From Candidatus Daviesbacteria bacterium (GTDB lineage: Bacteria > Patescibacteria > Microgenomatia > Daviesbacterales > UBA10151): 64,000 nucleotides of DNA. The translations under genes were made by a program, and so were the position numbers. Of this stretch, positions 31,469-39,814 are shown piece by piece. Under the pieces are notes generated by a model. It had not been told where the DNA came from. It saw only the letters and a program-made list of their open reading frames with translations, and ran no database searches. How positions within the stretch are numbered: position 1 is the stretch's first letter; every line of letters begins with the position of its first letter. The DNA is taken from positions 25,694 to 89,693 of the forward strand of contig JAUSHE010000014.1 of the NCBI GenBank assembly GCA_030648435.1, written 5' to 3'.

Positions 31469-32488
31469 TTAATGTTTTTTAAGCTCCTCGTATATTGATT
31501 CAGTTTTATCGACTATAGCTAAAAATTCCTTTTTAGTTTTAACTTCATTCATTCCCCAATAATAATCTACTAATCGGCGTTGTTCTGCGCTTATTTTAAG
31601 CCCCGGTTTAGAAAATGCGTTTAATATTTTTTTGTAAGGGTCAGAACCCACAAGAATTGAATTTGTTTTAATTTCTTTTATGTTACCTGACAAATGGAAT
31701 TTTTGTGGGATAATGTAATGGGGCTTATTAAGGAATATGTTGTAAGCTACATGAGTGCTGATACCGTTTGAAATTGTATAATCTGCAAGTTTTATTATAC
31801 TTTTCAATCTAGGTATAAATAAAGGATCCAGGATGTGGCCTGCAGTAACACATTCAAAACCGAAATCCTGATAAATTTTATAATGACCATTAAGAACATC
31901 TATCCAATAAAGACAAATTCTGATTTTATTAAAATCTTTCCCCAGTTTCCCGATTACCCTGCAAAGTTTAGTTATATTAAAGTTAAAATTAGTATCCATT
32001 GTTGAGTGCATAGGAAAAACTAATAAATTTTTTCCTAATCGTTTCTTCTCTTTAGAAAATTCGTTTTCTGATAAAAAATCTGGAGCATAATGTATAAATG
32101 GACCAATACTGAACACATGAGCTTTTTTGTGTCTTAAAATATCAGCTCTATTTTTACTATAAGTAATAATTGAAGGAAGATTATCTTCGAGATCGATATC
32201 GGCAATTTCATCATCAAGGTAAGTGCCATGTTCTATAGTGAATTTAAATTTATAACCGGAAGACAAACCTAAAAACTTCTTAAAGATTTTAGCATGTCCA
32301 TACCAATCATTGGGCTTATGTATTTCGGGTGAAAACGGAGCAAACATATTGATTTTTTGGGATAACGGAATTATTTCACTTAGATATAGATGTGAGCGTT
32401 TCTTAATTTCGCTATTGTAGAGTATTTTAGAGAGAGGATTCGCATAGAAACTATATAAAGCTTTTTTTGCTGGTTTTTTAATATCCAT
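31469..32488 (-). CDS. Uncharacterised protein, possible GT-B-like transferase
   Basis: I do not recognise a named family. This 339-residue soluble protein has TIEHGTYLDDE near residue 83, the stretch LLVFPMHSTMDTNFNFN, a LADYTISNGISTHVAYNIFLNKP region in the C-terminal half, and IIPQKFHLSG. The HST-type histidine and a C-terminal serine/threonine-rich helix that would face a phosphate resemble GT-B capsule transferases such as polysialyl- or glycerophosphotransferases. It lies between a methyltransferase and a DUF5672 gene, which supports a glycan role but not a reaction. Confidence 0.55.
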   Translation of the reverse strand: MDIKKPAKKALYSFYANPLSKILYNSEIKKRSHLYLSEIIPLSQKINMFAPFSPEIHKPNDWYGHAKIFKKFLGLSSGYKFKFTIEHGTYLDDEIADIDLEDNLPSIITYSKNRADILRHKKAHVFSIGPFIHYAPDFLSENEFSKEKKRLGKNLLVFPMHSTMDTNFNFNITKLCRVIGKLGKDFNKIRICLYWIDVLNGHYKIYQDFGFECVTAGHILDPLFIPRLKSIIKLADYTISNGISTHVAYNIFLNKPHYIIPQKFHLSGNIKEIKTNSILVGSDPYKKILNAFSKPGLKISAEQRRLVDYYWGMNEVKTKKEFLAIVDKTESIYEELKKH

Positions 32489-33341
32489 ATGTGTATTTAT
32501 TTGTTTTTATAAAATCTTCCTTATTTTTATATCTTTTTTTGAGATGTTTTCCCGGTTTACTTGCTATTCCTAGCCAACCGCTGGGCATATTTGCCTCTGG
32601 GTATACTTTTACATTGGTTAAGAAACCAATTAAGCTTACAAATAATTTCATGGAAAAATATCCGATTCCTGCTAAAAGAAATTTTGGTATTTTTTTTACG
32701 ATCTTAAAATATCCATTTTTACTATAAAATATTTCCCAAAAAACTTTTTTTGGATTTTTGTTAGTTTGTAATAAGTCATAAACAATTGCAACGGGAAGGT
32801 AGGGAATAATACCCTGTACACAGGTTGAACCGGCTGTAATATTTATTTTAGTAAAACCAGCATCTTTTAACCATCTTTCCAAGCCAAATTTAGTCGGCCG
32901 TTGAAAATCATAGGGGACTTCGTGTTCTAGGCAGATAAAGGGTACGGATATATACATCCTTCCGCCAGGTTTCAATACCCGGAAGGCTTCAGCAAGAAAT
33001 CTCTCCGGATATTTAATGTGTTCCAGAGTAGAATTACTAATTATTTCATCAATACAGTTATCCCGAAGAGGTATTCTTTTATCAAGTGGGCTGATTAGAT
33101 CATATTCAATTTTCCCCATGCCTTTGAATTCAATGCCAGCACTATGTTCTTGGCTTAGGTAAATACTTTTGTCAAAAAAAGGTTTAAATCTCAATTGGCC
33201 TGCCCCGGCGTCTAAAATTACTCCTCCCTTTACGAAATTAGCTGCTTCCAAGAAAAAGTAAAACCCCTTTCTTGCTCCAGAGGATCTACCCCAGCCCATT
33301 TTCATTTTATTAATCCAGTATTCCCGAAGGGTATTACTCAT
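32478..33341 (-). CDS. Class I SAM-dependent methyltransferase
   Basis: The start is placed at the ATG complementary to 33339-33341, giving MSNTLREYWINKM (287 residues). The longer frame adds 18 residues and runs into rmlD. The SAM-binding motif is ILDAGAGQLRFKP (42-54); later come ISNSTLEHIKYPERFLAEAFRVLKPGG-type features of the UbiE/Methyltransf_11 group. A C-terminal extension of about 100 residues carries a hydrophobic stretch. It probably methylates a sugar or lipid-linked glycan. It overlaps the gene downstream by 11 bases. Confidence 0.85.
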   Translation of the reverse strand: MSNTLREYWINKMKMGWGRSSGARKGFYFFLEAANFVKGGVILDAGAGQLRFKPFFDKSIYLSQEHSAGIEFKGMGKIEYDLISPLDKRIPLRDNCIDEIISNSTLEHIKYPERFLAEAFRVLKPGGRMYISVPFICLEHEVPYDFQRPTKFGLERWLKDAGFTKINITAGSTCVQGIIPYLPVAIVYDLLQTNKNPKKVFWEIFYSKNGYFKIVKKIPKFLLAGIGYFSMKLFVSLIGFLTNVKVYPEANMPSGWLGIASKPGKHLKKRYKNKEDFIKTNKYTYGY

Positions 33342-33349
33342 TTTGAATA

Positions 33350-34213
33350 TTAATATTTTAGAAATTCCATATATTTCTTTAAGCTTTTCTCCCATGATGG
33401 CAAGACAATGCCTATTTTCCGAGCTCTTGTGTTGCTTAGTACGGAAAATTTGGATCTTTTAAAATCTTCTGCACTAATGCGGTTTTTTACCGGGATGATT
33501 TTAATCGTGAGATTTGCATATTCTGCAATTTTTTGCGCAAATTCTGCCATAGAACAATATCCTTCGCTAGCTAAATGATAAATACCCTTATTTTGTGTAT
33601 CCAGTAATAACTGGAATATAGCTGATGCCAGATCACTCGAATAAGTGGGATTTGCATATAAGTCTGAAGAAACCTCAAGAGAACTATGATTTTTATCAGC
33701 GCTTATTATGGATAAAACAAAATTGCCTTTTTTTGATTTGCTACCGGTTAAGCCTCCGTATAATCCACAAGTTCTGATAATTATAGAATCTGGATTATAG
33801 TTTAATGTAATTAATTCTCCAGCATTTTTTGATATTCCATAAATTTGAAGAGGATTTGTTTTATCGTCTTCCCTGTATGGTTTATTTTTTTTACCGTCAA
33901 AAACATAATCAGAACTGATTGTAATAAATTTAATAGCATTGCTCTTGCTTATTAGTGCTAAATTTTTTAGTGCAATAGCATTAACCTGAAATGCTTTATC
34001 TGCATTTATCTCGCAATCGGGAACAACATGATAAGCGGCGGTATTAATAATAATATTTGGCTTAATTAATGTTAGGATTTTATCTACGGCATTTTTGCTG
34101 GTGATATCTAGTTCGATTCTAGAGTAGCCTTTTACATAGGTTCCTGTTTTTTTACCCTCTTTTATTAAGCTTTGGCCGAGTTGACCATCTTTTCCAAGGA
34201 TTAGAATTCTCAT
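33350..34213 (-). CDS. rmlD: dTDP-4-dehydrorhamnose reductase (RmlD-like)
   Basis: A 287-residue SDR of normal RmlD length. The cofactor motif is GKDGQLGQSL (7-16), then NTAAYHVVPDCE, the RmlD version of the substrate region, ISSDYVFDG (99-107), and the catalytic Tyr125/Lys129 (IYGISKN). It reduces the 4-keto group of an NDP-6-deoxyhexose. It overlaps rmlC by one base. RmlA and RmlB are absent from this window while RfbF (a CTP-dependent enzyme) is present, so the natural substrate could be a CDP- rather than dTDP-sugar. Confidence 0.88.
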   Translation of the reverse strand: MRILILGKDGQLGQSLIKEGKKTGTYVKGYSRIELDITSKNAVDKILTLIKPNIIINTAAYHVVPDCEINADKAFQVNAIALKNLALISKSNAIKFITISSDYVFDGKKNKPYREDDKTNPLQIYGISKNAGELITLNYNPDSIIIRTCGLYGGLTGSKSKKGNFVLSIISADKNHSSLEVSSDLYANPTYSSDLASAIFQLLLDTQNKGIYHLASEGYCSMAEFAQKIAEYANLTIKIIPVKNRISAEDFKRSKFSVLSNTRARKIGIVLPSWEKSLKKYMEFLKY

Positions 34214-34743
34214 TATAGTTTGTATTCTGGCCAGCTCTGATCCTTATCAGAAAGAATTGGATTTTTAAGCGGCCATTGAATATTAAATTTAGGGTCATTC
34301 CAACGAATCCCACGGGCATGTTCGCCCGAATAATATTCAGACATATAATATAAGACCTCGCAGTCTTCAGTTAGGGTTTGAAATCCGTGCGCAACACCCC
34401 TTGGTATATAAAGCATATGTTTATATTGTCCATTTAACTCAAAAGTTTCATGATTGCCATAGGTTTTGGATCCAGGTCTTAGATCTATAACTACATCGAA
34501 AATACAGCCTTTCAAACATTGAACGATTTTAGTTTCCTCAAATGGAGCTATTTGAAAATGTAATCCTCTCAGAGTTCCTTTTGGTTTTGTATATGAAATA
34601 CTTGTCTGAAGAATCTCAAAACTTATATTTAATTTGCCAAATTCTTTAACACAGAAGGTTCGGGTAAAGTAGCCTCTCCCGTCCTCTAATAACTCAGGTT
34701 TTATTAAAAGAAGGTTATCAATGGATGTTTTTTGAAAAATCAT
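34213..34743 (-). CDS. rmlC: dTDP-4-dehydrorhamnose 3,5-epimerase (RmlC-like)
   Basis: A 176-residue cupin of normal RmlC size. RmlC features are in place: ELLEDGRGYFTRTF, the catalytic His62 in LRGLHFQ, Lys72, then PRGVAHGF and the Tyr132/Tyr133 region (VLYYMSEYY). It epimerises C3 and/or C5 of a 4-keto-6-deoxyhexose nucleotide. It lies between rmlD and a sugar C-methyltransferase, so its substrate may be the methylated intermediate. Confidence 0.92.
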   Translation of the reverse strand: MIFQKTSIDNLLLIKPELLEDGRGYFTRTFCVKEFGKLNISFEILQTSISYTKPKGTLRGLHFQIAPFEETKIVQCLKGCIFDVVIDLRPGSKTYGNHETFELNGQYKHMLYIPRGVAHGFQTLTEDCEVLYYMSEYYSGEHARGIRWNDPKFNIQWPLKNPILSDKDQSWPEYKL

Positions 34744-34746
34744 AAG

Positions 34747-35961
34747 TTAAATAATTCTAATTTTTGGGATAGGAATTATAAATTTTCCCCCATTCTTTTG
34801 ATATTCTTTCAGTTGTTCAATAACTTCTTTGTAAATATTCCAACATAAAATTAATAAATAGTCAGGTTCTTCCTGATAGATCTTTTCTACGGGAAAAACC
34901 TGCATATGGGTACCAGGAGTATACAATCCTTGTTTTTCTTTTGCTCTATCTACAATAAAGTCAACTAATTTGGAGTCAATACCAAAATAATTCATCAATA
35001 TATTTCCTTTTGCAGGTGCACTATATACTGCAACGTGCTTATTCTTTGTTTTTATATCATTTAGTAATTTGATAAGATCTTTTTTTAATATATTGATGTT
35101 CTTATTTAATACATTGTATGTAGATAGTTTATTAAATCCTAGGTCCAACTCTTTTTTTACCAATTTAGTTACATTTTTTGAAATTTTAAATGAATTGGGA
35201 TGAGATACATAGATTCTTAAGGAGCCCCCCTGCATATCTACCAGATCAACATCATATAACTCTAAATCTACGCTTTCAAATAAATTTCTTAAAGCTATAA
35301 GAGAATAGTAAAAAACATGTTCGTGATATATAGTGTCAAACTTATTTTCTAAAAGCCCCCTAATGTAGGGAAATTCAAAAATTGCCGTACCATTTATTTT
35401 TAATAAAGTCCTCACTCCTTTTACAAAATCAACTATTTTTGGAACGTGTGCTAGAACATTCGCCCCAAAAATTAAGTCAGCTCTTAATCCCTTCTTATTT
35501 AATTTTTTTGCTAATGCTAAATTGAAAAACTCAGGTAATGTTTTGATGCTTTTTTTATTGGCGAGGGCAGCTATATTTTTAGCAGGATCGATACCGAGTA
35601 TTCTTATGCCCAGTTGTTGGAAAAAATCAAGTTGAACACCATCATTTGAGGCAATTTCTACAACCAGATTTTTTTTGTTTAAATTAAATCTCCTAGTAAA
35701 ATATTCCGCATTACTCCTGGAATGATCAATTATTGTTTGGGAGGTAGAGGAAAAATAGATATAATTTTCAAATAAATCCTTTGGTGAAATTGTTTTCATC
35801 AATTGAACTAAGTAACATTTATTACAAAATCCTACGGTCAAATCATATTCAGCTTCTTTTTTCTTTAGGCCTTCTTTTGTTAGAAATAAGTTAACAAGAG
35901 GGATATCTCCTAAGCTGAAAAAGGGTTTTATATAATTGCTACAAACTCTACATTTAGTCAT
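34747..35961 (-). CDS. NDP-hexose C-methyltransferase (TylC3/TcaB9-like), second copy
   Basis: A 404-residue enzyme with the same architecture as 26346-27599: N-terminal zinc site Cys4/Cys7/Cys46/Cys49, SAM motif EIASNDG (102-108), catalytic region FDTIYHEHVFYYS, and a C-terminal domain with SAPAKGNILMNYF and QGLYTPGTHMQVFP. The glycine-rich motif reads EIASNDG rather than DIGSNDG, a mild change. It is flanked by SDR and rmlC genes, which points to C-methylation of a 4-keto-6-deoxy sugar nucleotide. The divergence of the two copies suggests different substrates. Confidence 0.9.
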   Translation of the reverse strand: MTKCRVCSNYIKPFFSLGDIPLVNLFLTKEGLKKKEAEYDLTVGFCNKCYLVQLMKTISPKDLFENYIYFSSTSQTIIDHSRSNAEYFTRRFNLNKKNLVVEIASNDGVQLDFFQQLGIRILGIDPAKNIAALANKKSIKTLPEFFNLALAKKLNKKGLRADLIFGANVLAHVPKIVDFVKGVRTLLKINGTAIFEFPYIRGLLENKFDTIYHEHVFYYSLIALRNLFESVDLELYDVDLVDMQGGSLRIYVSHPNSFKISKNVTKLVKKELDLGFNKLSTYNVLNKNINILKKDLIKLLNDIKTKNKHVAVYSAPAKGNILMNYFGIDSKLVDFIVDRAKEKQGLYTPGTHMQVFPVEKIYQEEPDYLLILCWNIYKEVIEQLKEYQKNGGKFIIPIPKIRII

Positions 35962-35962
35962 T

Positions 35963-37006
35963 CTACTCTTTCCAAAATAAACTTTTATCTATTCGATTCT
36001 CACTAAGCAAGTTTTGGATGCTCTGTAACCGAGTGTACTTACCTGTTACAAAGTCCTCCTTAGAATATTTAGCCTGTTTAAGCTTACTTATTAAATCTTT
36101 GATAGATTTTTGGATGGGCCATTTCTGAGTTATATGGGGGAATAATTTTTTAAATTTTGAAAAGTTTACCCTATAACTACGGTTATCCTTAGATGCATTT
36201 TTGTTAAATTCAACATCGCATTGAGGAAGCTGTTTATGAATACATTCTACAACTTCCTTAACTCTAAGATTATTTTCACTGAAACCAATGTTTATAATCT
36301 CTCCATTTATTAAAGCAGGATTAGCCCGTATAAATTCTATAAAAATATCCGCCAGATCTCTAACATCAATAAGGGGTCGCCAAGGACTTCCATCGCTAAA
36401 TACTTTCAGTTGATTTAGCGCAATTGCGCAAGTAGTGAGATTATTTACTACCAGGTCATTTCTAAATTTTGGAGAGAATCCGTAGACAGTGGAGTTTCTC
36501 ATAATGCCTACACAAAAATTCTTGTCAGCAAGCTTTTTGAGAACCCCCTCTGAAAGTATTTTGGAGGTAGCATATGCTGTCAGGGGATTAACGGGAGAAC
36601 TTTCATCAACTGTTCCCTTTTCAGCAGAACCGTATATACTGCACGAAGAAGAGAAAATAAACTTTTTTACTTTTTGTTTTTTAGCTAGTTTGGCTAACTT
36701 TACGGTTGAACAATAATTAATCTGTTTTGTAAGTTTTGGTTTTAGAGCTCCCATTGGGTCATTAGACAAAGCGGCCAAATGAATTACTGCATCGAAATTT
36801 TTTAAGGAAAAATTATCTAATTTGCGAATATCTCTTTTAATTTGCTTAAAGTCTGAATTAATAGGAATAAGCTCAATGTTTTTAAAATAAAAGTTATCTA
36901 TTCCGGTAACATTGTAACCTTGTTTTAGAAGTCTGTTTACTAAAACTGCTCCTATATAACCATCGGAACCCGTGACCAAGATATTTTTAATTACCATATT
37001 TTCCAA
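35963..37006 (-). CDS. NAD-dependent epimerase/dehydratase (extended SDR)
   Basis: A 347-residue extended SDR with TGSDGYIG (12-19), HLAALSNDPMG, SSSCSIYG, and the catalytic Tyr145/Lys149 (AYATSK). A second possible start three codons in (MVIKNILV) cannot be excluded. It is homologous to the SDR half of the CBS fusion at 50792-52177. It lies between RfbF (16-base overlap) and a C-methyltransferase, an order that suggests it acts on the CDP-sugar. It does not look like a classical CDP-glucose 4,6-dehydratase by its N-terminal motif. Confidence 0.83.
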   Translation of the reverse strand: MENMVIKNILVTGSDGYIGAVLVNRLLKQGYNVTGIDNFYFKNIELIPINSDFKQIKRDIRKLDNFSLKNFDAVIHLAALSNDPMGALKPKLTKQINYCSTVKLAKLAKKQKVKKFIFSSSCSIYGSAEKGTVDESSPVNPLTAYATSKILSEGVLKKLADKNFCVGIMRNSTVYGFSPKFRNDLVVNNLTTCAIALNQLKVFSDGSPWRPLIDVRDLADIFIEFIRANPALINGEIINIGFSENNLRVKEVVECIHKQLPQCDVEFNKNASKDNRSYRVNFSKFKKLFPHITQKWPIQKSIKDLISKLKQAKYSKEDFVTGKYTRLQSIQNLLSENRIDKSLFWKE

Positions 37007-37776
37007 TAAGGATTATTATTCCAAAGCTCCTTTAAATTTTCAAGCTCCCTAGATGTATCTACTGCATACCAGAAACCTTCATGCTTATAGACTGATAATT
37101 GTTCGTCATCCGCTATTCTTTGATAAGCTGCATGATCCATCTCTTCCGGTTTTAGGTATTTGAAGATTTCTTTCGTAAATACCATAAACCCTCCGTTAAC
37201 CCAGTCTGAAAGAACAGGTTTTTCTTGAAATGATTTAACAAGATCTGGATTATTCTCATTAGTTTTAACCAGACCAAATTTTGAGCTAGGATGTACACCA
37301 GTAATTGTGCCGATAGTTTTTTGATGCCTATGAAATTCAAGCAGTTTCTTTAGATCAATATTTGACACTCCATCTCCATAAGTAACCATGAATTCTTTGT
37401 CTGTTTCAGGGATATATTTTTTACATTTTATAATTCTGTCCGAAGTAGGTGATTCTACACCGGTATCAACAAAAGTTATATTAAAAACATCAACACCGTC
37501 TTCTTTGCGGTTTTTTAAATGGAAAGTAGTTTTATAAGTCTTTGTATTAAGGGTGAAATCAGTCGTAAAAGCCTTTTGGTTTAAGAAAAAATCCTTAATG
37601 TAATTTCCCTTGTATCCTAAGGCTAGAATAAATTCATTAAATCCGTAATGTGCATATATTTTCATAATATGCCAAATAAGAGGTTTTCCGCCCACCTCAA
37701 CCATTGGTTTTGGTTTAAACTCGGTCTCTTCTTTTAATCTTGTACCAACCCCTCCACAAAGAATTATTACTTTCAT
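36991..37776 (-). CDS. rfbF: Glucose-1-phosphate cytidylyltransferase (RfbF/DdhA)
   Basis: A 261-residue nucleotidyltransferase of normal length. The signature LCGGVGTRLKEETEFKPKPM includes the GG..GTR nucleotide loop and the KPKPM lysine. LALGYKG, VTYGDGVSN (metal-binding Asp) and FWYAVDTSRE are all RfbF-typical. It makes CDP-glucose from CTP and glucose-1-phosphate, the entry to CDP-deoxyhexoses. A perfect TATAAT lies 17 bases upstream of the ATG, so it may have its own promoter as well as readthrough from the GT2 gene. Confidence 0.92.
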   Translation of the reverse strand: MKVIILCGGVGTRLKEETEFKPKPMVEVGGKPLIWHIMKIYAHYGFNEFILALGYKGNYIKDFFLNQKAFTTDFTLNTKTYKTTFHLKNRKEDGVDVFNITFVDTGVESPTSDRIIKCKKYIPETDKEFMVTYGDGVSNIDLKKLLEFHRHQKTIGTITGVHPSSKFGLVKTNENNPDLVKSFQEKPVLSDWVNGGFMVFTKEIFKYLKPEEMDHAAYQRIADDEQLSVYKHEGFWYAVDTSRELENLKELWNNNPYWKIW

Positions 37777-37793
37777 AATATCTTAAGTTTCTT

Positions 37794-37799
37794 ATTATA
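37794..37799 (-). promoter_or_regulatory. Possible -10 box before rfbF
   Basis: TATAAT on the minus strand, at the very end of the upstream GT2 gene and 17 bases before the rfbF ATG. No good -35 is seen at 16-18 bases (best is TATTTC), so this is a weaker prediction. Confidence 0.4.
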
Positions 37800-38838
37800 C
37801 ATTATCATATTGATTAGAAATACTATATTTTCGAATATAGTTTTTTACCTCATCAATAACTGGTTTACCTGATAATTTTGAGTACGCATGTTTTTTCAAA
37901 GTCCGAGGATCAGTTTTATTTATTGTTAAATTATAAACTTTCAATGCAATACCTAAAGTAATATCGTTGATTATCTTTTTTACCTTCACTAAATTTATGG
38001 TAATAAATGGGAATTTTATTAATAATCCTTTGAGAAATGCTTCTATGGAAAGGCTAACTTTTTTTAATGCCTCATCTCTTGTGAGACCCTCTTTTTTTAT
38101 TAATTGATTTACGATGATTTCTACCCAAGCCGCGTATTGTTTTTTGTATCTTTTTTTGACAGAAATCACCTCAAGTGAATCAGTATACGTTCCGGTTGAG
38201 TCAGGAGTATGTTCCCGCATACAATAAATAAATGGAAGAATTTTTGATTTTCCATTAATGCATAAAATTATTGCTTGCAGGAGTTCGATTAGGTTATCAT
38301 TTTTTATATCATTTGTATTTATTAAATATTTGGTTAATTCACGAATGTCCCTTGTCCTGGTAACGCTATAGAACAATTGCATATAGTTTATTGATAGTTG
38401 ATGTAAGCGAACCGATGGAATGTTTGAATCTATATCAATATCGATACTATTTAAATATGCAGGAAAGACTTTTAGTTCACCATTTTTGTAGTCTATAAAT
38501 CTGAGATAGTGACCATGCACAGACGAGTAGTCGTCATTTTCTTCAAGGAAATCAATACATTTTTTTATTGATTTAGGTATTATAAAGTCATCATCTCCAC
38601 AAAAAATAACATATTTTGTCTTCACCTTATTATAAATTAAAGGAATTTTTTTTGCGTAGGAGTAATTTGGATAATGAAAATATTTTACATTTTTGTATCT
38701 TCTTAAGTTAGGGAAAGGTTTTGAGGTAGAATCGCCAACAATTATTGATATTCTATAATTTGAATAATAATCCAACAGTCTTTCTAATTGCCGATGGCGG
38801 TTATAACTTGGTATGATAATTGTTACATTTTTGAACAT
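37795..38838 (-). CDS. GT2 glycosyltransferase (TIGR04440-like)
   Basis: A 347-residue GT-A protein with VTIIIPSYNRHRQL at the N terminus and GDSTSKPF in place of the common DDGS loop. The metal site is CGDDDFIIP, with Asp82-Asp83-Asp84. The GDDDF and the following SSVHGHYLRF match the TIGR00180/TIGR04440 transferase group. It heads the minus-strand run to 30669 and has a TGn-extended -10 box ending seven bases before its ATG. The acceptor and donor are unknown. Confidence 0.84.
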   Translation of the reverse strand: MFKNVTIIIPSYNRHRQLERLLDYYSNYRISIIVGDSTSKPFPNLRRYKNVKYFHYPNYSYAKKIPLIYNKVKTKYVIFCGDDDFIIPKSIKKCIDFLEENDDYSSVHGHYLRFIDYKNGELKVFPAYLNSIDIDIDSNIPSVRLHQLSINYMQLFYSVTRTRDIRELTKYLINTNDIKNDNLIELLQAIILCINGKSKILPFIYCMREHTPDSTGTYTDSLEVISVKKRYKKQYAAWVEIIVNQLIKKEGLTRDEALKKVSLSIEAFLKGLLIKFPFITINLVKVKKIINDITLGIALKVYNLTINKTDPRTLKKHAYSKLSGKPVIDEVKNYIRKYSISNQYDNV

Positions 38839-38845
38839 AAATAGA

Positions 38846-38854
38846 ATTCTAACA
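38846..38854 (-). promoter_or_regulatory. Extended -10 element before GT2 gene
   Basis: TGTTAGAAT on the minus strand (TGn followed by TAGAAT) ends seven bases before the ATG at 38838, so any transcript would be leaderless. No convincing -35 hexamer is present, as is often the case with extended -10 promoters. Confidence 0.45.
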
Positions 38855-38883
38855 CTTTTAATGATTAAATAATCCTAAGGGTT

Positions 38884-39744
38884 CTAAAGCCTGGCAAGTC
38901 TTCCTTCGAAGTGGGGGATATATAATCTGTTACCGGTTCTGGCAATTGCTAATCCTTCCTCCCAGTAAGTGCGGGCAGTATCTAATTGACTTTCTATCTC
39001 TGATAGATCACCCTCGCTTGCTAATACATTACATAAATTTTGCATATCACCTTGTTTGCGGAAAATAGGTAGAGCTTCGTCCTGAGAAGCCCTTGCCTCC
39101 CGAATCATTCCCATTGTTTGTTGTGTAACTCCTTTAACGTGTAAGACCCGGGCCAGTCTGTTTTGATACCGACCATTATCAGTATCCGTTGTTACAAGTT
39201 TCCTTGCGTTGTCCTCAGCCGTAGTATAGGCATCTAGTGCTTCGGGAGACATGCCCATGTCATTGTATAACAACCCAAATTGTGTATACGCTTCAACGTA
39301 TGCCAGATTACTGTTGATTCCTAAATTACTCATGGCATCGGTCATAACAGATTCTGCAATTGGAATAAAAAATAAGGCCGATGTATGTAAATATGCAGTT
39401 TTCTCAGTTTCTTTAACATATTGAGGAACGGGAAAAGTTTTATCTCTCCCGGCAGTTCTCCATGCATCGATAAGTCCGGATATAGCAGTTAACCGTACTT
39501 CCCAGTCGTCCGTCTTTGCTGCTGCTAAGGAGAAAGCTTGTATAGCTTCATACTGACGGTTCAACATCCTCAATGGCACTCCCATTACATTTAAGACACG
39601 GGGATCGAGTCCGAATTCATCAAGCAGGTTTTCGCAAGTACTAACTGCTCTATTCCAATTTTCAGACCCTCCTGCAACCTGAAGAGCTCTGGCTGCTTCT
39701 AAGCGCTGATTAAATATTTCTGGTCTTTTAGGATATTCCACCAT
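38884..39744 (-). CDS. TPR-repeat protein
   Basis: A 286-residue soluble, mostly helical protein. Repeats of about 34-40 residues resemble tetratricopeptide units, for example YVEAYTQFGLLYNDMGMSPEALDAY and GVTQQTMGMIREARASQDEA-type blocks. I start at the ATG complementary to 39742-39744. A TTG further out (39783) gives a longer frame, but it sits on the -35 box and is rejected. It has its own consensus promoter and stands alone between two glycan operons; composition is a little less AT-rich than its neighbours. A scaffold or regulatory role is possible; no function can be assigned. Confidence 0.78.
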   Translation of the reverse strand: MVEYPKRPEIFNQRLEAARALQVAGGSENWNRAVSTCENLLDEFGLDPRVLNVMGVPLRMLNRQYEAIQAFSLAAAKTDDWEVRLTAISGLIDAWRTAGRDKTFPVPQYVKETEKTAYLHTSALFFIPIAESVMTDAMSNLGINSNLAYVEAYTQFGLLYNDMGMSPEALDAYTTAEDNARKLVTTDTDNGRYQNRLARVLHVKGVTQQTMGMIREARASQDEALPIFRKQGDMQNLCNVLASEGDLSEIESQLDTARTYWEEGLAIARTGNRLYIPHFEGRLARL

Positions 39745-39754
39745 AATTAAGGAG

Positions 39755-39783
39755 ATTATAAGACATAACTCATAGGTTGTCAA
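39755..39783 (-). promoter_or_regulatory. Consensus promoter for the TPR gene
   Basis: Perfect TTGACA (complement of 39778-39783), a 17-base spacer, and perfect TATAAT (complement of 39755-39760). Ten bases separate the -10 from the ATG at 39744, so the leader is about 3-5 bases. Its -35 overlaps the -35 of the divergent promoter. Confidence 0.8.
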
Positions 39784-39805
39784 AAAAATAATTTGAATCT
39801 ATAAT
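39777..39805 (+). promoter_or_regulatory. Promoter for the Gfo/Idh-neuA-SDR operon
   Basis: TTGTCA (39777-39782), a 17-base spacer and perfect TATAAT (39800-39805). The start codon GTG follows nine bases later, implying a leader of two or three bases. It shares bases 39778-39782 with the -35 of the promoter on the other strand. Confidence 0.76.
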
Positions 39806-39814
39806 AGAATAATT

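Noticed and set aside
39745..39783. N-terminal extension of the TPR gene from a TTG codon at 39783
   Set aside because: The TTG lies on the -35 box and the added residues are hydrophobic without matching the repeats; the ATG at 39744 is correctly placed after a consensus promoter.
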